A stretch of 64,000 nucleotides of DNA from Blastococcus sp. (GCA_025465355.1 JAODNN010000183.1:30309-94308), one strand, 5' to 3'; shown: positions 26,770 through 36,002, counted from the first letter of the stretch. The notes: generated by a model from the sequence alone, not told the origin. Translations and numbers: made by a program.

Positions 26770-27260
26770 GCCGACTCCTTCGAGGGGTTGGGGGTGGTCT
26801 GGGCGGCGGCCTGGGAGGCCCGATGCTCACGGACGTAGGTCTCGTAGAGCTCGAGGAGGACCGCCTTGTGGCGTTCGGACAGGGCTTCGTCCGAACGGAT
26901 GGCCGCCACGGTGTCCGGGTTACCGGACCGCCGGTCGAGGATCCCCGCCTGCTCGTACAGCGACTCGGCCGAGATCTTCAAGCCCCGGGCGATCGACGCG
27001 AGGATCTCCGCGGACGGCTTGCGAAGACCCCGCTCCACCTGGGACAGGTACGGGTTGCTGACCCCGGCATTGCGGGCCAGTTCACGCAGGGACACCCGTG
27101 CGGCGTTCCGCTGTTCGCGGATGAAGTCACCGACGTGCGAGCTGACGGCGGAAACGCTGGGGGCGTCGGCCACCGACTGCGACACACTCACCGCAACCCG
27201 GTCCACCTTCTCGCGGACCGTGGTCACCTGTTCGCGGACGAATTCACCGGGTGTTTGCAC
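26766..27260 (-). CDS. XRE-family helix-turn-helix regulator upstream of hbhA-like gene
   Basis: 164 residues. A ~45-residue N-terminal region precedes a Cro/C1 HTH (VSLRELARNAGVSNPYLSQV, then GLRKPSAEILASIARGLKIS, about 57-100), followed by a helical C terminus that may mediate dimerisation. It matches mycobacterial Rv0474. Coupled by ATGA to the HbhA-like gene, it probably regulates that gene and itself. Confidence 0.88.
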   Translation of the reverse strand: MQTPGEFVREQVTTVREKVDRVAVSVSQSVADAPSVSAVSSHVGDFIREQRNAARVSLRELARNAGVSNPYLSQVERGLRKPSAEILASIARGLKISAESLYEQAGILDRRSGNPDTVAAIRSDEALSERHKAVLLELYETYVREHRASQAAAQTTPNPSKESA

Positions 27261-27364
27261 GGCTATGACCGTAGCCGGGACTGCTAGCTACTGCAAGCGG
27301 AGCTGCAAGCGGCCTCGGGTGAGCCCACTCACACTGCATTCCCGCAGGTCAACGGCCCGGCAGG

Positions 27365-27925
27365 TCAGTGCCGGCCCTCGTCGGCCAGGAGTGCTGCGAC
27401 ATCTGCCTCGCCGTCGCGGTAACGGCGGCCCAGCTCAGCGGCCAGCGCATCCATGACCTGCTGGACGCCTCGCCGGCGCTCGGACAGCCCGCTCTCGGCC
27501 TCGCCCAGCGCGCGGGCCGCCTTCTCCAGCTTGGCGTCGGACAGATCGGCGATGGCGGACAGGTCCACCCCAGGGGTCAGCGAGTTCACCCAGGACTCGT
27601 AGTCCTCCGGCGCCGACGGCCCGACGGTCTGGTGCCGGCCGAGACCATGGGCGGGCCCGCGGCCCTTCTCCGAGAGGATCTCCGGCAGCAGGTCGACCAG
27701 CGAGCGGCCGTCGTGCTCGGCGCGCCGCTGGAGCTCCCGGCGAACGATGTCGAGCCGGCCCTGGAGCAGCCGCCGGGTGTAGGAGAGGTTGACCTCCTCC
27801 TGCTCGGCCTGGCGGCGGAGCTGGCGCACCTCCGTCATCGGGGCGCGCGTCGCGTTCTCGAGGAACGTGGGGTCGAGCAGCGCGTCGACGGCGGCGCCAC
27901 CGGCGGGAGCAGGCTTCGGGCTCAC
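27365..27925 (-). CDS. rsiG: RsiG-type c-di-GMP-binding anti-sigma factor
   Basis: 186 residues from GTG 27925. Two copies of the RsiG signature E-x3-S-x2-R-x3-Q-x3-D occur exactly 100 residues apart: E44-S48-R51-Q55-D59 and E144-S148-R151-Q155-D159, each in a long helix. In Streptomyces, RsiG holds the flagellar-type sigma factor WhiG when loaded with two c-di-GMP molecules. A flexible, Gly/Pro-containing middle (about 85-125) links the helices. It ends an operon fur-ygfZ-BKACE-rsiG through successive GTGA overlaps. No WhiG gene is in the window. Confidence 0.85.
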   Translation of the reverse strand: MSPKPAPAGGAAVDALLDPTFLENATRAPMTEVRQLRRQAEQEEVNLSYTRRLLQGRLDIVRRELQRRAEHDGRSLVDLLPEILSEKGRGPAHGLGRHQTVGPSAPEDYESWVNSLTPGVDLSAIADLSDAKLEKAARALGEAESGLSERRRGVQQVMDALAAELGRRYRDGEADVAALLADEGRH

Positions 27926-28776
27926 AGAACAGCCTCCATCGGCTTGATTCCCAACAGGCTTCGGGCATCCGCGGTGGTGAGCGGCGGACGCTGGGCGATG
28001 CGGGCGAGACCGGCGGCACGTGCCACCAGCTGTGCGTTGTCGCGCACGGCCTCGCCGGGAGCGTAGGTGAGCGTGTCCTCCATGCCCACCCGGAGGTGGC
28101 CACCGGCCGACAGCGCGGCCAGCATCACCGGCAGCGACGTCCGGCCGACCCCGGTCGCGGCGAACGTGGCACCCGGCGGCAGCTGCCCCACGCAGGCAAT
28201 CAGTGCCTGCGCCGTCCCGGGCATCCCGCCGGGGACGCCCATGACCAGGTCGACGTGCACGTGGCCCCCGTGCGGCGGTCCGTGACGGTCCAGCAGCCGG
28301 GTCAGCGTGGCCAGCTGACCCAGGTCGAAGACCTCGTACTCGGGCACGATCTCCCGCTGCTGCATCTGTGTGTGCAACTCGACGATCAGGTCCCACGGGT
28401 TCGAGAAGACGTCGCGGCCGAAGTTGACGGTGCCCAGCGTCAGCGAGGCGGCGTCCGGCTCGGCGTCCAGGACGGCGAGCCGCGCGTCGAACGGATCGGT
28501 CACCGCGCCCCCGCTGGACAGCTGCACCACCAGGTCGGTGGCCTCCCGGACGGCGGTCACCACCTCGCGCACCCGGGGCAGGTCCAGCGTCGGGCGCGTC
28601 TCGGCGTCCCGGACGTGCAGGTGGATCACGGCGGCCCCGACGGCCTGGCAGTCCCGCGCGGTCGCCACGACCTCGTCGACCGACACGGGCAGGGCGGGGA
28701 CGTCGGCCTTCGCCGACTCGGCGCCCGTCGGGGCGACGGTGATGAGCGTGCCAGGGGCCGACGTGGGCGGGGTCAC
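27922..28776 (-). CDS. BKACE family (3-keto-5-aminohexanoate cleavage) enzyme
   Basis: 284 residues, TIM barrel. Family features: AAVIHLHVRDAETRPTLDL near 48-66, with the two metal-binding His residues, VVQLSSGGAV (substrate loop), and VHVDLVMGVPGGMP near 178. BKACE enzymes split beta-keto acids with acetyl-CoA to give acetoacetate plus a CoA ester; the substrate varies. It lies between ygfZ and rsiG, overlapping both by 4 nt. No lysine-fermentation genes are near, so the classic substrate is unlikely. Confidence 0.85.
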   Translation of the reverse strand: MTPPTSAPGTLITVAPTGAESAKADVPALPVSVDEVVATARDCQAVGAAVIHLHVRDAETRPTLDLPRVREVVTAVREATDLVVQLSSGGAVTDPFDARLAVLDAEPDAASLTLGTVNFGRDVFSNPWDLIVELHTQMQQREIVPEYEVFDLGQLATLTRLLDRHGPPHGGHVHVDLVMGVPGGMPGTAQALIACVGQLPPGATFAATGVGRTSLPVMLAALSAGGHLRVGMEDTLTYAPGEAVRDNAQLVARAAGLARIAQRPPLTTADARSLLGIKPMEAVL

Positions 28777-29879
28777 CGGCCGATCGTCGCAGACCGGACG
28801 GCGCGGACGCGGTCCCGGGCCGCAGCCGTCGAGTCGTCGGGACCGATCGGCGTATCACCCGGGTCGATCGCCGCCGTCGAACCGGCCACCGACAGGGCCG
28901 CGTCCAGCTGCACCGACTGCTTCACCAGCGCCAGGGCGATCACGCCCAGCTCGTGGTGCCGCACCACCGTGCCGACCCGGCCGACCTCGCGGGTACCGGC
29001 GAGCACCGGCGTCCCTGGCTCGGCCAGGACCTCGCTGACTCCGTCCAGGTGCAGCAGAACCAGCCGACGCGGCGGCCGGCCCAGGTTGTGCACCCGGGCG
29101 ACGGTCTCCTGGCCGCGGTAGCAGCCCTTGTCGAGGTGGACGGCCGTGGTCAGCCACTGCAGCTCGTTCGGGATGGTGCGATGGTCGGAGTCGAGGCCGG
29201 CGCGCGGGCGCCGGGCCTCCACCCGCAGCGCCTCGTAAGCGGAGACGCCGGCCAGCCCCGCGCCGGCGGTGGTCAGCCGGTCCGCCGTAGCGGCCAGCCC
29301 GGCCCGGGGCACGAGCAGGTCGAACACGGTGGCGCTGCCGTCGCCGATCGCCGGCATGCGGCGCACCCAGCCCCCGCCCTCGAGGGCGCGTACGTCGTAC
29401 GGCGCCACTGGCTCGGGCAGGCCGGCGGCACTCAGCACCTCGGTGCCCGTCGGGCCCACGAGAGAGAGAAGGGCCCAGTGCTCCGTCACGAGGGCCGGTT
29501 GGACGCGGAGCAGGAAGCGCATCCGCTCCAGGAAGGTGGCCAGGGCCGCACCCGCCCCGGGCTCGACATCGGCCCATGTGGTCCCGTCGAGGTCGGCGAG
29601 GACCATGTGGTGCTCGACGTGCCCCTGGGGGGACAGCAGCAGGCTCTCCGTCCCGGTGCCGTCGGCCAGCCGCTCGAGATGCTGGCTGGTGAGGCTGTGC
29701 AGCCAGGAGAGCCGATCGGCCCCGGGCACGGCGACGACGTCGCGGTCGCTGCGGTCGACCAGGCCCGCGCCCTCGGCCAGCAGCCGCTGTTCACGGAGGG
29801 GGTCGCCGTAGTGGGCGGCGACGGAACCGCCCTCGATCGCGACGGCACCCCCGCGGCTCAGCAAGGGGGAAATGGTCAC
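28773..29879 (-). CDS. ygfZ: Folate-binding protein YgfZ (GcvT-like)
   Basis: 368 residues from GTG 29879, with GGAGG 5 nt upstream; the longer open frame has no ribosome-binding site. YgfZ proteins use tetrahydrofolate to help build or repair iron-sulfur clusters. The N-terminal GcvT-like fold (DRSDRDVVAVPGADRLSWLHSL split over two motifs) and the family Cys motif, here KGCYRGQETVAR near 262, are present. It is coupled to fur upstream and BKACE downstream, a sensible place for an iron-related factor. Confidence 0.92.
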   Translation of the reverse strand: MTISPLLSRGGAVAIEGGSVAAHYGDPLREQRLLAEGAGLVDRSDRDVVAVPGADRLSWLHSLTSQHLERLADGTGTESLLLSPQGHVEHHMVLADLDGTTWADVEPGAGAALATFLERMRFLLRVQPALVTEHWALLSLVGPTGTEVLSAAGLPEPVAPYDVRALEGGGWVRRMPAIGDGSATVFDLLVPRAGLAATADRLTTAGAGLAGVSAYEALRVEARRPRAGLDSDHRTIPNELQWLTTAVHLDKGCYRGQETVARVHNLGRPPRRLVLLHLDGVSEVLAEPGTPVLAGTREVGRVGTVVRHHELGVIALALVKQSVQLDAALSVAGSTAAIDPGDTPIGPDDSTAAARDRVRAVRSATIGR

Positions 29880-30346
29880 TGGTCCTCCGATCCGGCTCGT
29901 TCGCGGCACGCACGGCACGTCCCGGACAGGGCGACGTGCCGCACGTCCACGGTGAAACCCAGTTCGGCGGCCAGACGTTCCGCCGCAGTGTCCAGCAGGT
30001 CCGGCTGGACCGAGGTGATCTTCCCGCACGAGGCGCAGACCACGTGCAGGTGCGGGTGCTCGGCCGCGTGGTACACCGGCGCCCCCTTACCCAGGTGGGT
30101 GTGCCAGACCAGTCCGAGGCGTTCCAGCAGCTCGAGGGTGCGGTACACCGTGGAGGTGTCAGGGGCGGCGCCGTCCGGGCCGGCCTCCTCGCGCAGCCGC
30201 GCGCCGATCACCTCGGGAGTCGCGTGTTCCAGCTCGCTCACTGCGGCGAGAACCTGCCGCCGCGGCGCCGTGAGGCGCAGCCCCCGGGCGCGTAGCCGCT
30301 CGGCCAGCGGTCCGGCGACCGGTCCGCCGACGTGGTGCGAGCCCAT
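29876..30346 (-). CDS. Fur-family metalloregulator
   Basis: 156 residues. Winged helix with TAPRRQVLAAV and TSTVYRTLELLERLGLV as recognition helix; metal-binding region HPHLHVVCASCGKI and a second CRACRE pair, giving the structural four-Cys zinc site (CxxC...CxxC). Whether it senses iron, zinc or peroxide cannot be decided: sensory His residues near HTHLGKG and YHAAEHPH fit Fur or Zur. It heads the ygfZ-BKACE-rsiG operon, divergent from pabC. Confidence 0.92.
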   Translation of the reverse strand: MGSHHVGGPVAGPLAERLRARGLRLTAPRRQVLAAVSELEHATPEVIGARLREEAGPDGAAPDTSTVYRTLELLERLGLVWHTHLGKGAPVYHAAEHPHLHVVCASCGKITSVQPDLLDTAAERLAAELGFTVDVRHVALSGTCRACRERAGSEDQ

Positions 30347-30383
30347 GGCCCGAGCCTAGGCCGCCGTGCGGCAGGCTGACGTC

Positions 30384-31232
30384 GTGACCGATCTGCGCAG
30401 AGTGGCGGTATGGCGCGGCGACGCCGCGGTGGTGGTCCCGGCGGACCAGCCGGTGGTGACCGCGTTCGACCTCGGCCTGGGCCGGGGGGACGGCGTCTTC
30501 GAGTCCGTGGCCGTGGTCGACGGGGGCACCCCGCACCTGGACGAGCACCTCGCCCGCATGGCCCGGTCGGCGGCGATCATGGAGCTGGCCGACCCGGGCG
30601 AGCAGACCTGGCGGGCGATGGTCGATGCCGTTCTGGCGAGCTGGCCGGTCGAGATCGAGGGGGTCTGCCGGCTGTTCCTGACGCGGGGGCTGGGTGCGGG
30701 GCTCCCGCCCACCGCCCTGGCACTGCTCTCTCCCGTGTCGCCCGAGGTGGTGCGGCAGCGGACAGCCGGCCTGTCCGTCGTCACCCTCGGGCTGGGGGTA
30801 CCGGCCGCGTTCCGGGCAGAGGCACCCTGGCTGCTCGGGGGTGCGAAGACCCTGTCGTACGCGGTGAACATGGCCGCCCAGCGGCACGCGCAGCGGCTCG
30901 GGGCCGACGACGTCGTCTTCACGTCGCTGGAAGGGCAGCTGCTCGAGGGGCCGACGTCCACCGTGGTGTGGTCGGCCGACGGCGTCCTGCACACGCCGCC
31001 GCTGGAGACCGGGATCCTGGCGGGGACGACGTCCGCGCGGTTGTTCGCCCGGGCCGGCGCCGCGGGACGGCCGACATCGTTCACCGCCGGCACCGTCGAC
31101 GACCTGCACGCGGCCGACGGCGTCTGGCTGCTGTCCGGCGTGCGCGGGGTCGCGACCGTGCACACCCTCGATGGCGTGCCGCGGGGCGACGCGGGCCTCT
31201 CCGCGGGGGTGCGGGCCCTGCTCGCCGGATAG
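30384..31232 (+). CDS. pabC: Class IV aminotransferase, 4-amino-4-deoxychorismate lyase type
   Basis: About 282 residues from GTG 30384 (GTG 30366 is an alternative). Fold type IV PLP enzyme: [18 protein letters not shown] near 32, the Schiff-base Lys in [12 protein letters not shown] (about 156), and [16 protein letters not shown] near 186. It splits aminodeoxychorismate into p-aminobenzoate and pyruvate for folate synthesis, although branched-chain or D-amino-acid transamination is possible. Next to the folate-binding ygfZ and syntenic with mycobacterial Rv0812. Confidence 0.85.
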   Translation: MTDLRRVAVWRGDAAVVVPADQPVVTAFDLGLGRGDGVFESVAVVDGGTPHLDEHLARMARSAAIMELADPGEQTWRAMVDAVLASWPVEIEGVCRLFLTRGLGAGLPPTALALLSPVSPEVVRQRTAGLSVVTLGLGVPAAFRAEAPWLLGGAKTLSYAVNMAAQRHAQRLGADDVVFTSLEGQLLEGPTSTVVWSADGVLHTPPLETGILAGTTSARLFARAGAAGRPTSFTAGTVDDLHAADGVWLLSGVRGVATVHTLDGVPRGDAGLSAGVRALLAG

Positions 31233-31302
31233 GCTGACCGACGGTGCGCCGGGAAGCCTGGTCGGCAGTCCCCCCACCGACCCCGATGCTCGGAGCCGCC
31301 CG

Positions 31303-32610
31303 GTGAGTGCCCCCTCTCCCCTTTTCCTCCGGCCTTCCTGGGCCGAGGCGCGGCGGATCACCGAGGTCCTCCGCAAGGAGACCGTCGGCGGGATCCTGCT
31401 GATGATCGGCGCCCTGGTCGCCCTCATCTGGGCCAACAGTCCGTGGGCGGGCGGCTACGAGCGCCTGCGCGACACCCGGATCGGACCGGCCGCGCTGCAC
31501 CTGAACCTCTCGCTGGGGTCGTGGGCGGCCGACGGACTGCTCGCCGTCTTCTTCTTCGTCGCGGGCCTGGAGCTCAAGCGGGAGTTCGTCGCCGGCGACC
31601 TGCGTGACCCCCGCAAGGCGGCGCTGCCGGTGGCTGCGGCGGTCGGCGGCATGGCGGTCCCGGCGCTCCTGTACGCGCTGGTCACCCTGGCCGCCGGGGG
31701 GAAGGGACTGTCCGGCTGGGCGATCCCGACAGCCACCGACATCGCTTTCGCGCTCGCGGTGCTGGCGGTCATCAGCACGCACCTGCCGAGCGCGCTGCGC
31801 ACGTTCCTGCTCACCCTGGCGGTCGTCGACGACCTCCTGGCCATCACGATCATCGCGATCTTCTACACGGCCGCACTGTCCATGCTGCCGCTGCTGCTCG
31901 CCCTGATCCCACTGGCGGGGTTCGCGGTGCTGGTGCAGCGGCGGGTCCGCTCCTGGTGGCTGCTGATCCCTCTCGCCGCCGCCACCTGGGCCCTCGTGCA
32001 CGCCTCGGGCGTGCACGCGACGGTCGCCGGGGTGCTTCTCGCGTTCACCGTGCCGGTGGTGCGCAGCGAGGCCGCCGGCGGTCCGGACGCCGGGCCGGGC
32101 CTTGCCGAGCACTTCGAGCACCGGCTGCGTCCCCTCTCGGCGGGGTTCGCCGTACCGGTCTTCGCCTTCTTCTCCGCCGGCGTGACCATCGGGGGGCTCG
32201 CGGGGCTGGGCGCGGCGCTGTCCGACAGCGTCGCGATCGGCATCCTCGTGGGCCTCGTCGTGGGCAAGACCGTCGGGATCTCGCTCGCCACCTGGGTGGT
32301 CAGCCGGTTCACCCGCGCCGAACTCGATCCCGACCTCGGCTGGGCCGACGTCGTGGGACTGGCCATGCTCGGCGGCATCGGCTTCACCGTGTCGCTGCTG
32401 ATCGGGGAGCTCGCATTCGGCCCGGGATCCCCGGCCGACGACCATGCGAAGGTCGGCGTCCTCGCCGGAACCCTGCTCGCCGCGGTCCTGGCCGGTGTCC
32501 TGCTCCGGCTGCGCAACCGGCGGTACCGCCGGATGAGCGCCGAGGACGAGCTGGACGCCGACGGGGACGGCGTGCCGGACGTCTATCAGCGGCCGTCGCC
32601 CGACAGCTGA
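31303..32610 (+). CDS. nhaA: Na+/H+ antiporter NhaA with acidic repeat tail
   Basis: 435 residues from GTG 31303 (GGAG 7 nt upstream). About 12 membrane segments. The functional Asp pair is in [13 protein letters not shown] (helix V), with the helix [10 protein letters not shown] break and [16 protein letters not shown] near the end, as in E. coli NhaA. It exchanges external H+ for internal Na+ and sets pH and salt tolerance. The cytosolic C terminus carries [15 protein letters not shown], an EF-hand/thrombospondin-3-like acidic motif not found in E. coli NhaA. Confidence 0.94.
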   Translation: MSAPSPLFLRPSWAEARRITEVLRKETVGGILLMIGALVALIWANSPWAGGYERLRDTRIGPAALHLNLSLGSWAADGLLAVFFFVAGLELKREFVAGDLRDPRKAALPVAAAVGGMAVPALLYALVTLAAGGKGLSGWAIPTATDIAFALAVLAVISTHLPSALRTFLLTLAVVDDLLAITIIAIFYTAALSMLPLLLALIPLAGFAVLVQRRVRSWWLLIPLAAATWALVHASGVHATVAGVLLAFTVPVVRSEAAGGPDAGPGLAEHFEHRLRPLSAGFAVPVFAFFSAGVTIGGLAGLGAALSDSVAIGILVGLVVGKTVGISLATWVVSRFTRAELDPDLGWADVVGLAMLGGIGFTVSLLIGELAFGPGSPADDHAKVGVLAGTLLAAVLAGVLLRLRNRRYRRMSAEDELDADGDGVPDVYQRPSPDS

Positions 32611-32931
32611 GAATCTGCGTTGCAGAGCGCCCGAGAACCGTCGTACCGTCGAGGTACACGAGAGAGGAGGTGGTCCGTAACTTGCTGAGCTACAGGACTC
32701 GTGAGGTGGCTGTCCGCTAGCCGCCGTCCAGATGGGCCGCCCGTTCAGACTCGTGTCTGAGCGACGGCAGATCGCCCGTCCGTCGTACGGCGGCGAGCGA
32801 GAACCGGACAGTCACCCGACCCCCGGGCCGCCGACATTTGTCCAGTCGGCCCGCGTGCAGCTCCCTGCTCTGCAGGGTGGGCGCCGCGGAGCAGCCCGGG
32901 GGTTGTCCGTTCTCCGGGTAGGTTCACGGCC
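32611..32931. other. 321-nt gap with a micro-ORF and a hairpin
   Basis: No normal gene. A purine-rich AGAGAGGAGG (32661-32670) precedes a short frame TTG 32682 to TAG 32720 (12 codons, product MLSYRTREVAVR). Then comes a 9-bp stem-loop at 32742-32763 (CAGAC-tcgt-GTCTG core). The arrangement recalls a leader peptide with attenuator or a small RNA, but I do not recognise it. The last ~170 nt before the next gene show nothing further. Confidence 0.4.
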
Positions 32932-33642
32932 GTGCCGAACGCCCGCCGCGCCGTCGAGGAGGACGTCTCCCCGGGCAGCTGGATCGGCGAGGCCCTGCAC
33001 GACGACGCCACCGTCGGATCGCTCGTCCCGCCGGTCTTCGATGCCTACGCCCGGGTGTTCCACCCGGCCGCCCGCTACGTGGGCGACGACGACGTCGACG
33101 TCCCCTGGGCCGAGGTGGCCGCCGCCAACCGGACCACGGCGCACCCGGCCATGGAGTGGGGATCGATCACCGGCGCGATGGAGTACTTCGACCGGGCCGA
33201 CCAGTCACCGGTCTGGAACGGCGCTCCTGCCCTCGGCCATCTCCCCGCGCACGTCGCCCAGCGCATCGCCGCCGTCCTGCGCCGGCACACAGGCACGCCG
33301 GACGACTGCTGGTTCGGCGTGCCCACGGAGTTCCTCGCGGCCGAGGCCCCGGCCCTGTCGGTGGGCGGAGGTGAGTTCATGCTGGTCCGCGGGCCGGTGG
33401 AGCTCGCTGCGGCCAACATGGCGCCAGAGCCTGTCGAGCAGAGCGCCGGACTGTGGTGGCCGGCCGACCGCGCCTGGTGCGTCGCCACGGACGCCGACCT
33501 GGTCACCACCTTTGTCGGCGGCAGCGCCGCCTGCATCGAAGCGCTGCTCGCCGACCCCGGGCTCGAGGTCGCCGAGGTCCCGGTGTTCCAGGGCGTCACC
33601 TGGGGCACCGACGAGATCAACCCTCTGCCGCTCGACACGTAG
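32932..33642 (+). CDS. Conserved hypothetical protein
   Basis: 236 residues from GTG 32932, soluble, no signal peptide or membrane segment. I do not recognise a named family. Aromatic/acidic motifs include FDAYARVFHPAARY near 40, HPAMEWGSITGAM near 71, DDCWFGVPTEF near 123, LWWPADRAWCVATDADL near 175 and TWGTDEINPLPLD at the end. The pattern of W and D residues suggests a ligand-binding fold, possibly SUKH-like, in actinobacterial hypotheticals. It is convergent with the DUF885 gene. Confidence 0.75.
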   Translation: MPNARRAVEEDVSPGSWIGEALHDDATVGSLVPPVFDAYARVFHPAARYVGDDDVDVPWAEVAAANRTTAHPAMEWGSITGAMEYFDRADQSPVWNGAPALGHLPAHVAQRIAAVLRRHTGTPDDCWFGVPTEFLAAEAPALSVGGGEFMLVRGPVELAAANMAPEPVEQSAGLWWPADRAWCVATDADLVTTFVGGSAACIEALLADPGLEVAEVPVFQGVTWGTDEINPLPLDT

Positions 33643-33667
33643 CGTGCCGGCGGTCGGCGCACCGCCG

Positions 33668-35371
33668 CTACAGCGCGGACAGCTCGTCGGCGAGGTCGTC
33701 CAGCCCGAGCGAGCCCTGCGACAGCGCGGCCATGTGCCACGCCTTGAGGTCGAAGGCCGCGCCCCTGGCCTGCTCCGCGGCTGCCCGGCCGGCCAGCCAC
33801 GCCCGCTCCCCCAGCTTGTAGCTGATCGCCTGGCCGGGGATGCCCAGGTACCGGACCAGCTCGCTGTCCAGGAACGCCAGGTCGGCCCCGGAGTTCTCAC
33901 CGAGGAAGGCACGGGCGAGGTCCGGCGTCCAGGGTCGGCCCCGGTGGTCGGCGAGCGTGCCCTCGGCGTCGTCCGGGATCGGCAGCCCGAGGTGCATGCC
34001 GATGTCGATCACCACACGCACCGAGCGCAGCTGCTGCGCGTCGAGGTAGCCGAGCCGCTCGCCGGGGTCGCTGAAGTAGCCGAGCTCGTCCATCAGCCGC
34101 TCGGCGTACAGCGCCCAGCCCTCGACGTTGGCGCCGACCGAGCCCAACGAGGTCTGGTAGGTCGACAGCTGCTTGGAGACGTAGGCCCACTGCGCGAGCT
34201 GCAGGTGATGGCCGGGGACGCCCTCGTGGTACCAGATCGAGACGAGGTCCCAGAGCGGGAAGCGGATGCGGCCGAGGGTGGGCAGCCAGGTGCGGCCCGG
34301 GCGGGAGAAATCCTGCGCCGGTCGCGTGTAGTAGGGCGCCGCGGCACTTCCGGGCGGCGCGATCATGGCCTCGACCCGGCGGACCGGTTCGGCGAGATCG
34401 AAGTGCGTGCCGTCGAGTGCGGCGATCGCCTGGTCCATCATCGCCTGCAGCCGCTCGCGGACCTCCTCGACGCCCTCGACCGCGGGGCCGTTCACCCCCA
34501 GCCAGCGCATGGCCTCCATGGGGGTCGAGCCGGGCAGCACCTTCTCGGCCTCGGTCCGTTGCTCGGCGAGGATCCGCCGGTGCTCCGACCAGCCCCAGGC
34601 GTAGGCGTCCTCGAGCCCGGACCCCGCGCCGAGGTCCGAACCGGTCCAGCGCCGCGCAGCCAGTGCGTACCGCTCCCGCCCGACCGCGTCCGGCGTCCCC
34701 TCGGTCCGGGGCCCGTACACGTCGCGCAGGTAGTCGCGCATCTCGGCGACCGCCTGGTCAGCGGCGCGGGCGGCCTCGTGGAGTTCGGCGCTCAGCGACT
34801 CGGGACCGTTCGCGACGAAGCCGTTGAAGTACGGCACGAGCAGCCACTCGTCGAGCTGCGAGACGACGGTGCGCACCTGACGGGGCGCGACGAGCAGCCG
34901 CCGCCGGCTGCCCTCCTCGAGCGACTCCTGGAAGCCGCGGTAGGCCTCGGGCACCCGCGCCATCCGGCGCGCGATGACCGCCCAGTCCTCCTCGGTGCTC
35001 GCCGGCATGAGCGAGAACACCTGTCGGACGGCGTGTACGGGGCTGAACAGATTGGACAGCGACCGGTAGCCCTCGCCGGCCTCGTGCGCGGCCAGTTCGG
35101 CACCGAGCCGCTCGCGCAGCAGGCGGGCACACCGCCGCTCGACGGGGTCGTCCTCCAGTGCCGGGTCAGCGGCCATGACCCGGTCCAGCTCGGCGAGCGT
35201 CTCGCGTAGCAGCGCCGCCTCCGCCTCCAGCCCCGCGGGGCTGGAGTCCGGCAGTCGGTCGTCGTCCGGGCGGGTGCCGAGCGACGTGGCGAGGATCGGG
35301 TCGAGGTCGCAGGCGGCCTCGACGTAGCGGTCGGCGACCTGCCGTGCCGTGGTGGGGCCGGGAGTGCTCAT
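33668..35371 (-). CDS. DUF885 family putative metallopeptidase
   Basis: 567 residues from ATG 35371; the longer open frame is antisense extension. All-helical DUF885 fold with the zinc motif YHEGVPGHHLQLA (about 388-400), the family form HExxPGHH, and a downstream Glu (EGWALYAERLMDELG near 424) as third ligand. No signal peptide. DUF885 proteins act as peptidases of unknown substrate. The start overlaps the nitrobindin-like stop by 4 nt. Confidence 0.9.
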   Translation of the reverse strand: MSTPGPTTARQVADRYVEAACDLDPILATSLGTRPDDDRLPDSSPAGLEAEAALLRETLAELDRVMAADPALEDDPVERRCARLLRERLGAELAAHEAGEGYRSLSNLFSPVHAVRQVFSLMPASTEEDWAVIARRMARVPEAYRGFQESLEEGSRRRLLVAPRQVRTVVSQLDEWLLVPYFNGFVANGPESLSAELHEAARAADQAVAEMRDYLRDVYGPRTEGTPDAVGRERYALAARRWTGSDLGAGSGLEDAYAWGWSEHRRILAEQRTEAEKVLPGSTPMEAMRWLGVNGPAVEGVEEVRERLQAMMDQAIAALDGTHFDLAEPVRRVEAMIAPPGSAAAPYYTRPAQDFSRPGRTWLPTLGRIRFPLWDLVSIWYHEGVPGHHLQLAQWAYVSKQLSTYQTSLGSVGANVEGWALYAERLMDELGYFSDPGERLGYLDAQQLRSVRVVIDIGMHLGLPIPDDAEGTLADHRGRPWTPDLARAFLGENSGADLAFLDSELVRYLGIPGQAISYKLGERAWLAGRAAAEQARGAAFDLKAWHMAALSQGSLGLDDLADELSAL

Positions 35372-35901
35372 CGGATCCGTTCCAGTCGGGCGGACATGAC
35401 GGGGCGCAACGTCTGGTCGGAGCCGGCCCGGTCGACCGCGTACATCAGCGCGCCTTCGACGATGCCGTAGAGCCGGACGGCCTTGACGACGTCGGGAGCG
35501 TCCGGGGTGCGGGCCACGACGTCGGAGGTGAGTTCCCAGCTCGTCGTCGTCCGCGCGGAGCCGACATAGAGCTCGAGCAATCCCTCGGGGCTGGCCACGA
35601 GCAGCTCGATGTCGTCCTGGCCGCGGGGACGCAGGAAGCCCGACTCGCGGTGGTCCGGGCCCACGATCGCGCCGTCGTCGGTCAGCCGCCAGGTACGCGA
35701 GTCGTAGGAGAGGAACCCGCGCCCGTCGTGCGCGAACCGCACCCACTGGCCGAAACGGTGGTCACCGCCGGCCCCCGCCGCCTGCCCCTCGCCGTGCCAC
35801 TCCCCCAGCAGCGGCAGCACCGAGAGCAGCGTGTCCGGGACCTCCGGGCCACTCCGGACGTCGGCGGTGTCGGGCACCGGCAGCTCGGTGGGAGCGGTCA
35901 T
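35368..35901 (-). CDS. Nitrobindin/FABP-like beta-barrel protein (DUF1794)
   Basis: 177 residues from ATG 35901. The family motif GxWxGxG is present as LLGEWHGEG near 32. The ten-strand barrel pattern continues (FLSYDSRTWRLTDDG, SGFLRPRG). The last strand reads RPVMSARLERI, where heme-binding nitrobindins have a His before SA-L; it is V-M here, so the proximal heme ligand seems absent. It may bind another hydrophobic ligand, as suggested for mycobacterial Rv0813c. Coupled to DUF885 and a 34-residue membrane peptide. Confidence 0.85.
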   Translation of the reverse strand: MTAPTELPVPDTADVRSGPEVPDTLLSVLPLLGEWHGEGQAAGAGGDHRFGQWVRFAHDGRGFLSYDSRTWRLTDDGAIVGPDHRESGFLRPRGQDDIELLVASPEGLLELYVGSARTTTSWELTSDVVARTPDAPDVVKAVRLYGIVEGALMYAVDRAGSDQTLRPVMSARLERIR

Positions 35902-36002
35902 CGCCGGCCCCCGCGCGGCGCTCGCGCGAGCCGGTAGGCACCGAAAGCACACCCCAGCGCGCCGAACGACGCCAGGGTGACGAGGACCCAGGCAGAAACC
36001 AT
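35898..36002 (-). CDS. 34-residue single-pass membrane peptide
   Basis: Starts ATG 36002, ends in TGA overlapping the nitrobindin-like start (ATGA). One hydrophobic helix (about VLVTLASFGALGCAFGAY, residues 6-23) then a basic RLARAPRGGRR tail, so N-out/C-in topology is likely. Unrecognised. The 4-nt coupling on a compact three-gene operon argues that it is real. Confidence 0.65.
   Translation of the reverse strand: MVSAWVLVTLASFGALGCAFGAYRLARAPRGGRR

Noticed and set aside
33668..35746. Longer DUF885 frame
   Set aside because: The N-terminal extension is antisense reading of the nitrobindin-like gene.
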